Below the pieces are notes generated by a model, which did no database searches, was not told the DNA's origin, and was given only the letters and a program-made list of their open reading frames with translations. DNA of 37,607 bases from Crocinitomix catalasitica ATCC 23190 (GTDB lineage Bacteria; Bacteroidota; Bacteroidia; Flavobacteriales_D; Crocinitomicaceae). Location of the stretch: assembly GCF_000621625.1 (NCBI RefSeq), contig NZ_JHXV01000039.1:1-37607 (forward strand), read 5' to 3'. Below are positions 27,224 through 35,174 of this stretch, piece by piece (within the stretch, counting starts at the first letter, position 1; each line of letters begins with the position of its first letter). The position numbers were made by a program, and so were the translations under genes.

Positions 27224-28807
27224 TTAATCTTTTTTGATCGTTCCCGATCTAGTTTCCTGAATAGTGACAATACCTTTACTCGTTTCCTTTTTTATTCTTA
27301 TTAAACCACCTTCTTGATCATATTCGTAGAAAGTTGCGTAATTATTATCATCGAGTTCTGACAGAAGCCAAAATGTTTCTTTGTCATAAACATAAGATTT
27401 CATGCTACCATTAAATGGGTGAATCCGTATATCGTCAAAATAGGTCGTATCAGTCTCATCAGCTCCAAATTTCACCTCAAAATCTGTTGTCATATCAGGA
27501 ATCGTAAATTCTCCGACAATTCTTTGCCAACCATCAATTATGTCACCTGTTGGAAAGAAATAAGTACTTGTATTTGGACCAACAAAATAAAATTCAACAT
27601 ATGCATCTTCTACTTCCAAAGGATCAATATCTTCACCACTCGCATAATTTTCTGGGTTAAAGGTTTTCACTTGACCTTCATCAACATGCACCCATGCACT
27701 CATCCAATATCGCTTACCAATGTCTGGTCGAAAAGAATTACAAGAATCGCAAGGCTCTGGCAGTGAATCATTATGGGGTATTATAAAATTTAAAGTTTTA
27801 CTTGAAACACAATATCCTATAGTAGATGTTAAACTGAACTCCCAATTTGCGGAATAAGTTCCAGCTTCTAAATTTTCTAGATTCAATATAATTTCATCTT
27901 CTACAAATGAACCTGCAACACTTCCTATAGGAGAATCATCATCAAGAACATTAACAACTTCAAATGATTCCGACCATATGAATGTCTCAAATATAAATGG
28001 GCCTAAACCAGTATATGGATCAAAAATATATTCCGAAAATCTAAATTGGATAAGGTTATCCGACGGACCATAAATAAATGGTAAGATCTCAAAGTCTGCA
28101 GATGCTCCTATTAAATTAATTTCGCTATAAGGGTACATACCTATAAAAGTCTCTAAAGAAGTCCCATTTTCAATATATTGAACATCTTGAATACAAGGAA
28201 TCCCACCAATAATAAATTCAACAGTAGCAGACATTGAATAAGCGCCAGGCAATTCAAATGCATAAGATAACTCTAACGATGTCCCAGTATTTATTATATC
28301 ACCATCTTCACCCATCATCCAATTTACATCATTGATTGAAAAACCACCTAAAGGTGTTGTCTCTATTTCATAATCATCATATGGATCCCAATAAGGATAA
28401 CATATTGGACCACGATCTTTAAAAAGAGCCAATGGACAACCACTTGGATTAACAACAGTCACAGTAATGGTAGATCCGTCGCCATCACAAGGATCTTCAT
28501 TGATAATTTCAAAATCAACTTCATATGTGCCAGCTTCGCTGTAAATATATTTTCCAATTATCTCGCCCGTTGAAAAATCCAACCTCTCTTGATCTGGCTC
28601 ACCTATCTCACCAAATGATAGTAATCCCGTACACGTCTCACAATCCTCACTTACCCCAGTATAAGTAACAATTAATGTTTCTCCAACTTCGATTGTGATA
28701 TCAGAAACAGTAAAAGTGGCATCCATATCAGGACATTGACCTGAAACCTTAACAACCATAAAAAACAGACAAAAGGTTAAGACGGTATTTTTTAATTTTA
28801 TATTCAT
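27224..28807 (-). CDS. Secreted PKD-like protein with a YD-type C-terminal tail
   Basis: This 527-residue protein reads like a separated piece of an Rhs shell protein. The start at 28807 is preferred over the in-frame ATG 16 codons upstream (28855) because it begins a clean signal peptide (MNIKLKNTVLTFCLFFMVVK, then VSGQC). Residues about 25-130 and 140-360 look like PKD or Ig-type domains. About 370-465 (KRYWMSAWVHVDEGQVKTF; GWQRIVGEFTIP; YFDDIRIHPFNGSM) is a jelly-roll type domain. The last 50 residues (KSYVYDKETFWLLSELDDNN, ATFYEYDQEGGLIRIKKE) are a YD-like strand pair. From memory, similar tails occur at the end of single long Rhs N-terminal proteins in this phylum. It lies 37 bases after the 1886-aa gene. 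Confidence 0.8.
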   Translation of the reverse strand: MNIKLKNTVLTFCLFFMVVKVSGQCPDMDATFTVSDITIEVGETLIVTYTGVSEDCETCTGLLSFGEIGEPDQERLDFSTGEIIGKYIYSEAGTYEVDFEIINEDPCDGDGSTITVTVVNPSGCPLALFKDRGPICYPYWDPYDDYEIETTPLGGFSINDVNWMMGEDGDIINTGTSLELSYAFELPGAYSMSATVEFIIGGIPCIQDVQYIENGTSLETFIGMYPYSEINLIGASADFEILPFIYGPSDNLIQFRFSEYIFDPYTGLGPFIFETFIWSESFEVVNVLDDDSPIGSVAGSFVEDEIILNLENLEAGTYSANWEFSLTSTIGYCVSSKTLNFIIPHNDSLPEPCDSCNSFRPDIGKRYWMSAWVHVDEGQVKTFNPENYASGEDIDPLEVEDAYVEFYFVGPNTSTYFFPTGDIIDGWQRIVGEFTIPDMTTDFEVKFGADETDTTYFDDIRIHPFNGSMKSYVYDKETFWLLSELDDNNYATFYEYDQEGGLIRIKKETSKGIVTIQETRSGTIKKD

Positions 28808-28844
28808 TTTTAATGGATTTGATTCGATTCGAATAACAATTCTA

Positions 28845-31800
28845 CTATGGTTCATAAATTACAATCCCTTCACAAGCAACACGATAACTTTCCGATATTG
28901 TTGAACCTGCAGTTATTTTTAAACTATAACGGCCTGTATGTGATTTATATGAAGTTGTATCTGCTATAGCATCCCTAAAACCAAAATGTGCATTATCTGA
29001 ACAGCCTCCAAATCCATATTCTTCAAATCCGTCATATCCCATTTCTTTGTATTGTGAATTCGCAGCTACAGCCATCGGAAAAGAATAATTATATCCATAT
29101 TGCGCAGAAGAATATCGATCAAGTGCATCTCTATTTTCTAGCTCAAATCCAAAGGGGCTAAAATTTGTAATTTCTGACGTGGACTGCCAATTAGCATCAT
29201 GTTTACCCCAATTTCCGCCACCATCTACTCCATAAAACGGTCTAAACGAATTATAAAAACCGTCGTTTCTTGGATTTGGACTATCCGCTTGTTGATGTCG
29301 TCCTGTTAAATAAAGATGTGATCTATTGGCACGATAAACTCCTTTTTTATTTTTAACATATTTATTCTCAACTTCTTCCTCTGCAACTACGCCACATTCA
29401 CATTGATCATTCCACCTTTCAGAAAAATCCACCGCTCCTGCATTCACAATTTTATATTTATTCCATTCGTCAGTAATTAAAAAATTAGGAGGAATCTGTC
29501 CAGCACCGAAAAAACTCATTGGATTTTCTCGCATTACTACTGACCCCATAGAGGTTGATTGCAAATTTCTGCGTCCAGAACGAATGATTTTCATACTTCC
29601 TGCTTCTGAAGGAGCCACAGGTGCTCCTGTTTCATCAATCATACTAAAACCAAATCCAGTGACATTATTAATCCAAGCATGACGAGGTGTTCCTATATCT
29701 AGGTCTTCGTCTAGTAAAATAACTTCGTCACCTTTAAACAAATAATCGCTTTCATAACCTGGTACTTCAGCGTCTAATATTGTCCCTCCGGCAGCATATT
29801 TAAGAATCATTCCTCCATTTAAACTCGCTAAACTCATTCCTTTATAATACCAGTGAGCAGGATAATTAAATGAATAATATTTATCGCCATATTCATTTAC
29901 AGTCTCCGTTAATAAAACATCTCCGGAATATGCATCCCATAACAAATTCCTAGTAAATACAGCAGCTCCTGCATCATACGCAATCACTTCTCTTTGAATT
30001 CCAAAAGTATTGATCACTTTTGTTGTCACTGATATATTCATTTTATCCTCATGAAAAGCATAATCTGGAAGCGGTAATGGAATTAATCCTGGAAACACGC
30101 CAATAAAAAAAGTTGCTAAGTTGGTGTTTAGCCCTACAACTTCAGTTGTTGATTTCATTTCTCTAAAATCATTAATTACATCATATTCTACACCTAAAGT
30201 TTTTTTCTTAATTTTTCCATCCGGATACACAACATCTACAGAATTATTTAATACACCAGGATTATGACTTACTGCATTAAATGGATCCGCACCATCTTCA
30301 GAGGTAAAATGATCGTAATGATAATCAGCTCCAGAAATAAAATCATCTTCACCTTCATGCCCTTCTGCATAAACGCGTTGACTTTTCATTTTTCCGTTCA
30401 TATCATTCAAATGCACCAAATAACCTTGTGAACCCGTTATATGTTTTTTATGGTTAATATTCAATAATGTTGCGATAAGCCTTGGCTCATCTTCTTCAAT
30501 ATCTAGAGCAGTTTGATCAACTTTGACAGGATAATCCTTACTTGTAAAAAATTCAGTTACAACTTTTCCTGTCGCATGTTTTTCAACCTTATTCTCTCCC
30601 TCAATTCGTTCTAAATTTTTCACTGTAACCGAAGAATAAGTAATTGTAGGAGACGGAAAGAAAGACTCACCAAAAGGTTTTTCCATATAATTCTCTTCAT
30701 CTGGTGCTAGTAATCTATTCACATTAACGTATACAGGTTGAACTAAAGGATTTTCTTTAGATCCAACTGGTTCGTATGTGGCAACCCCGCTCGAACCACC
30801 AGTTGATAATGCATAAGTATATTCTTGTCCATATTCTTGTCCAATTGTAAGGTCCCCTGGCGTCATACTGGTCCATTCATCCGTCATTTCAAGTTTCTTA
30901 ACTCTTGAACCTCCTCCCAACTTATTTTTATTAGGATTCATTAATCGTACCCAAGATTTTTCAGGAATAATTCTTCTACACATTTTACTGTCACGAATCG
31001 ACCCATTTGGTCCCTTAAACATATCTTTGAGACCATCCGTAGCGCCTTTTAATGTGTTAGCAATAGCTTCTACACCTGAACTTGGATCTGGTGAGGGCAA
31101 ATCATAAATATATTTTGGTAAATACTTACGCCCATAGTGCCAACTAGCTTTTGAAATTGGATTAACCATTCTACCTGACCGCCCAATATACCCTTCCATA
31201 TCAACTTGTTTCATTGGAACACTACCGTATAAAGTATCTTCCCATTCGAAAACATCATAACCAAGACCTGAATCAAATTCAAAATATCCACTTACAAAAT
31301 CAAATTCACCTTTACTTTTCCAAGCATCTGAATTTTTTCCTCCATTTCTATTAAAATTTGTAAAAACTCTAAATTGAATTAACTCTTTTTGATACCTAAT
31401 TATTTCTTGCAGATAGTTCTCATAAAATTTTTGTTTGACTGCTATTTTATCAACGGCAGTAATAAAAGGCATTTGCTGCTCTTCTTTTGCTAATTTCACA
31501 TAAACATACTTCGCTTCGTTAGCTTCATTAAGTCCCGTATATAATAGGTCTTCCTCATTTCCTTGATTAATTTGACCTAATCCATCAACTCCACCAACGT
31601 CAAAATAGTCCTCCCCACTTGGGTTAAGATCGGATCCTACTCCAGCTAATTTAAACATCCTCATGGCCGTTTTATCTTGAACATATTGATAATCATCAGA
31701 TTCATAATCCACTTTTATGATACCTCCAGAGGGAAGATGAATATCTGTTAATGTCCATGCAGCAGTATAATCATTAGCTAGATCGTCCTGTTCAACATAA

Positions 31801-34505
31801 TTAAATTCAGGTGCAGTTAATGGTTCTAAAATTCCGCCTTCTGCAGATAATCCCATTTTTTTGTTCGGCTTATAATTACCCCAAATATCATATCCTTTTA
31901 GGTTATAATTAGGGTTTAAAGCGCTGTCCATTTCTCCATCATGATCTTTATCACAGTATTGGAATTTATAACCTGAATATTTACCTAAGTTAGAATCTCT
32001 ATATCTAAAATAAACTTCTTTTAACGTCAATTTACCTTGTGTTGCATTTGCTCCGTTTGGTATGTTTTTACAGAGATCATAATTGTATTCGAAAATTACT
32101 GTTTTTATAGGTGTAGCTGTAGTCATACAATTCCCATAAGATAGACCATCAACAATCTCTGCATCCCCTATAACTTCTCCTGTAGAATATAAAGCTACAC
32201 TATCTAATTTGTACATTTTAACGTCAATATTCTTTCCTCCATCTTCTTTTAAAACACCATAAGCGTCTTCCCTTGGAGAACAATAAAATAAAGCAACATG
32301 TGTTTTTGTATCAATTCGTTTAATGTAACCAACTTCTTTTTCACCATACATATATGAAGCCTTATCATCTGTTTTATCTGTTAAAATTCCTTGATTATAG
32401 TTTGCAGAATCTAACTGAAACGGAACCCTCCACTTATAATTATTATCCAATCTCCTATATTCGAATTTTGTGTACGAACCTAAATCATTTTCACTGGGGC
32501 CATTTCCATCAACATCAGAATAATCGGTTGATAAAAGTGTCGTCAACAAATAAGTATGCGCATAAATTGGGGTTGTTATCCTTTCAAAATATTGGTCTCC
32601 CTTTTTATTATCAACCGAATTATCAACACCAGGCTCATACTCTGTTAATCCCGTTCTTAAGTTAGCTTTAGTACTAGGATCTGCTCCTTCTATTATTTCT
32701 CCACCAACTTTTTTACCAACGGAGAAAGTTACCTCACGTTTTGTAATATTATATAAAGCCTCACCGTAAATATATCGTGCACCATCATTTCGTGTTACTA
32801 TAAAACCGGCGGTTTGATTATCAGCAATTTCTGAACTTTCATTCAGATTAAAACCTATTAAATCTCCAGCCACTTTAGCTTCAGACATTGAAATCTTTGT
32901 GATTGATTGATTTTTTCGTACCCTTTCACTTCTTTTTAGACTTTCTTCATCTAATGGATTAACGTGATTAAATGCTCTAGGAATTGTAGGATGTTTAATA
33001 TTAAATTTATTTAATAATTTTCTGTGAAATTTATCTGTTGAAAATGGAATGTAAAGTGGCGAATAACCACCTAAATTTTGACTTGAGCTACCAAATACAT
33101 CACTATCTTCATCTACAGATAAATCTCCGACATTTTTATAATAAACCTCTTCATATTTCGGGTTTAAATTTTCATCTGATTTAAATGTTCTTAATGCTTC
33201 ATTATTATTCTCCCACAGTCCTGCCTCACTAGTAGATGATGTTAATTCAAGATCAAGACCAGCATGAACAGCTTGCCCTCCTCCAATTTCAGCTCCAAAC
33301 GTTCCACCTTCACTATTATTACTTACAAAATTATCATTAACATAGCCAACTTGAGACCTATATGGTCTAAACATCCCGCCAACACCTTGTCCTTTGACAC
33401 TATATATGTCATACGTGTAATTAGTAACAGGCAGATTAACGGTATTTTTACTGAAATTCCCATCTTTTTCACGATTAAAATCTAAAACAGCTCTTTTATT
33501 TTGATTGCCTTGATGTGTATGATCATAGCCATAAGCAGATTCTACTCTATTTCTGTATCTTTCAGCTATTATTTGAGTAGAAGCAAATCCACTCAAATTT
33601 ACTTGAGGTTCCACTCCAAAAACCTCTCCCCCTCCTGAAACATTAACCGTTGCGCTTACATTATCCAATCCGTCATTCACACTTGGTGTATATGTATTAT
33701 TAACGTAACTTACAGATGAACCGCGTGATGATAAAGATGATATAACAGCTTCCTTCAGTACTCCCTCACTAACATAGTCTTTCGTTATAGAAGCTGATGA
33801 AGACATATTTAGATTAGAAAGACCTTGTCGAGAATTAAACGATGCTCCAATACTACTTCCTAACTTCAGATCTCTATTTTTAGCACCTTTAATTTTTGTG
33901 CTTATACCTAAATTTGGTGATATGCTTAATCCATTTTCATCAGCGGAAACATTCAATCCTAGATTCACCATATTTGCAATATCAAAAGAAATACCAGCGG
34001 ATGGGGAAATACTTACACCATTATAGCTATTGTATTTAGCTGTTACACCAATACTTCCTTTTATTGCATCAACACCAAACAGTGCAGCGTTAATTTTTGT
34101 GCCAGCACCAACTGTATAATTCTCTTTGATGTTTTTTTCATATTGGACTTCTTCACCAGCAAAGTCGTCAGGCAATCCTCTCATTTGTCGATTAATTTGT
34201 CCAATGCTTAAATCCCAACCTAAGCCTACCCACGAAGCTTCTTGGTCCATGCTCACTCCTGAACTGTATGCAAGGTTAATAGGGAATCCCCCGACATCTA
34301 ACAAAGGTAAATTATAAGAAAAATCACCTGATCCTAAATCAACCATATCTGATGTTCCGATGGGTGTGAAAGCACTGAACTCTGGTTGTGCTGGACCACC
34401 AGTCAAACCATAACTAACACTTGGATTAAGCGTTGATAAAAAAACCAAGATCATAAAATAACTTGCAACCTTGGTGAATGAATTATTTCTTATTTTTAAT
34501 ATCAT
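28845..34505 (-). CDS. SpvB/Rhs N-terminal-type shell protein
   Basis: This 1886-residue secreted protein has a signal peptide (about residues 1-33, ending PSVSYG). It opens with the signature seen in Bacteroidota Rhs N-terminal proteins and SpvB-type toxin shells: DLGSGDFSYNLPLLDVGGFP, then YSSGVSMDQEASWVGLGWDL and GQINRQMRGLPDDF. A Ser/Gly-rich, strongly beta-alternating stretch (about 135-420) follows. Then comes a long region with repeated strand pairs such as TKFEYRRLDNNYKWRVPFQL and GGIIKVDYESDDYQYV. The end (MGYDGFEEYGFGGCSDNAHF, then SHTGRYSLKITAGSTISESY) stops abruptly in what looks like the middle of a jelly-roll domain. No toxin domain and no T9SS sorting domain are visible. In TcB-like systems such a part forms half of the cocoon. 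It begins 6 bases after the lipoprotein gene. Confidence 0.85.
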   Translation of the reverse strand: MILKIRNNSFTKVASYFMILVFLSTLNPSVSYGLTGGPAQPEFSAFTPIGTSDMVDLGSGDFSYNLPLLDVGGFPINLAYSSGVSMDQEASWVGLGWDLSIGQINRQMRGLPDDFAGEEVQYEKNIKENYTVGAGTKINAALFGVDAIKGSIGVTAKYNSYNGVSISPSAGISFDIANMVNLGLNVSADENGLSISPNLGISTKIKGAKNRDLKLGSSIGASFNSRQGLSNLNMSSSASITKDYVSEGVLKEAVISSLSSRGSSVSYVNNTYTPSVNDGLDNVSATVNVSGGGEVFGVEPQVNLSGFASTQIIAERYRNRVESAYGYDHTHQGNQNKRAVLDFNREKDGNFSKNTVNLPVTNYTYDIYSVKGQGVGGMFRPYRSQVGYVNDNFVSNNSEGGTFGAEIGGGQAVHAGLDLELTSSTSEAGLWENNNEALRTFKSDENLNPKYEEVYYKNVGDLSVDEDSDVFGSSSQNLGGYSPLYIPFSTDKFHRKLLNKFNIKHPTIPRAFNHVNPLDEESLKRSERVRKNQSITKISMSEAKVAGDLIGFNLNESSEIADNQTAGFIVTRNDGARYIYGEALYNITKREVTFSVGKKVGGEIIEGADPSTKANLRTGLTEYEPGVDNSVDNKKGDQYFERITTPIYAHTYLLTTLLSTDYSDVDGNGPSENDLGSYTKFEYRRLDNNYKWRVPFQLDSANYNQGILTDKTDDKASYMYGEKEVGYIKRIDTKTHVALFYCSPREDAYGVLKEDGGKNIDVKMYKLDSVALYSTGEVIGDAEIVDGLSYGNCMTTATPIKTVIFEYNYDLCKNIPNGANATQGKLTLKEVYFRYRDSNLGKYSGYKFQYCDKDHDGEMDSALNPNYNLKGYDIWGNYKPNKKMGLSAEGGILEPLTAPEFNYVEQDDLANDYTAAWTLTDIHLPSGGIIKVDYESDDYQYVQDKTAMRMFKLAGVGSDLNPSGEDYFDVGGVDGLGQINQGNEEDLLYTGLNEANEAKYVYVKLAKEEQQMPFITAVDKIAVKQKFYENYLQEIIRYQKELIQFRVFTNFNRNGGKNSDAWKSKGEFDFVSGYFEFDSGLGYDVFEWEDTLYGSVPMKQVDMEGYIGRSGRMVNPISKASWHYGRKYLPKYIYDLPSPDPSSGVEAIANTLKGATDGLKDMFKGPNGSIRDSKMCRRIIPEKSWVRLMNPNKNKLGGGSRVKKLEMTDEWTSMTPGDLTIGQEYGQEYTYALSTGGSSGVATYEPVGSKENPLVQPVYVNVNRLLAPDEENYMEKPFGESFFPSPTITYSSVTVKNLERIEGENKVEKHATGKVVTEFFTSKDYPVKVDQTALDIEEDEPRLIATLLNINHKKHITGSQGYLVHLNDMNGKMKSQRVYAEGHEGEDDFISGADYHYDHFTSEDGADPFNAVSHNPGVLNNSVDVVYPDGKIKKKTLGVEYDVINDFREMKSTTEVVGLNTNLATFFIGVFPGLIPLPLPDYAFHEDKMNISVTTKVINTFGIQREVIAYDAGAAVFTRNLLWDAYSGDVLLTETVNEYGDKYYSFNYPAHWYYKGMSLASLNGGMILKYAAGGTILDAEVPGYESDYLFKGDEVILLDEDLDIGTPRHAWINNVTGFGFSMIDETGAPVAPSEAGSMKIIRSGRRNLQSTSMGSVVMRENPMSFFGAGQIPPNFLITDEWNKYKIVNAGAVDFSERWNDQCECGVVAEEEVENKYVKNKKGVYRANRSHLYLTGRHQQADSPNPRNDGFYNSFRPFYGVDGGGNWGKHDANWQSTSEITNFSPFGFELENRDALDRYSSAQYGYNYSFPMAVAANSQYKEMGYDGFEEYGFGGCSDNAHFGFRDAIADTTSYKSHTGRYSLKITAGSTISESYRVACEGIVIYEP

Positions 34506-34511
34506 AATCGA

Positions 34512-35174
34512 TTAATAATTACTTGTAAATAAATCCTGAGTTAAAGGGAAATTCATTAACCCATTTCCGAAAATTTTATCATCATAGAAAAATTCAGTAA
34601 TTTCATTTTGATGAGAATCAGGAAAACTTAATAGTATTCTTTCGAAAGGTGCTACATGAAAATTTCTTTCAAAGTGTACAAATAACGGTCGCACTGTGTC
34701 GTTATTCATATTTATCATATAGAAATCATTAATAATACCTGATGACAAATAGGAAATTGCTTCGTCTAAATTACCTGAGAGATGCTGTTTTATCAAATCT
34801 CTTTTAGAAATTGATTCAAATTCGAAATAACAAATAGTTTCTTTATTTATTTCTTGAAGTGCTTTTTCCATTTCGCTACTATTTACCCCTTTTTCAATAA
34901 GAAACAATTCATTAGGTATTATTTTTATGGTATACGAAATATCCTTTTTTAATCGTTTAACCTGGTTAATAACATATTTTTTCTCTTTCAAAATTTTAAA
35001 AGTATTTGTCTGAATACAATTATCTTCAACAGCAATTTGCGGTGAGGACTCTATTGCCATAACATGTTTTTTACATTCTAATTCTGATTTGTTTGGACTT
35101 AGATTATCAAATCCACACCCATTCAAAAATGTCAAAACAAATAATAGTATCATTATATTTATTACATTCATCAT
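34512..35174 (-). CDS. Lipoprotein of unknown function in the Rhs operon
   Basis: This 220-residue protein has a short hydrophobic N-terminus with the lipobox LNGC (Cys20), so it is a lipoprotein. The mature part is mixed alpha/beta with Lys/Glu-rich helices (about 65-125) and no family motif I recognise. Its ATG overlaps the TGA of the upstream DNRLRE/T9SS gene (ATGA), and the next gene starts 6 bases after it, so it is co-translated with the Rhs system. A role in docking or exporting the shell proteins at the outer membrane is possible. It could also bind the LolA-like protein of the same operon; both ideas rest on position. Confidence 0.75.
   Translation of the reverse strand: MMNVINIMILLFVLTFLNGCGFDNLSPNKSELECKKHVMAIESSPQIAVEDNCIQTNTFKILKEKKYVINQVKRLKKDISYTIKIIPNELFLIEKGVNSSEMEKALQEINKETICYFEFESISKRDLIKQHLSGNLDEAISYLSSGIINDFYMINMNNDTVRPLFVHFERNFHVAPFERILLSFPDSHQNEITEFFYDDKIFGNGLMNFPLTQDLFTSNY

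Noticed and set aside
28807-28855. The upstream ATG at 28855 as start of the 527-aa protein.
   Set aside because: It would add 16 polar residues before the signal peptide and overlap the upstream gene; the ATG at 28807 gives a normal secretion signal.
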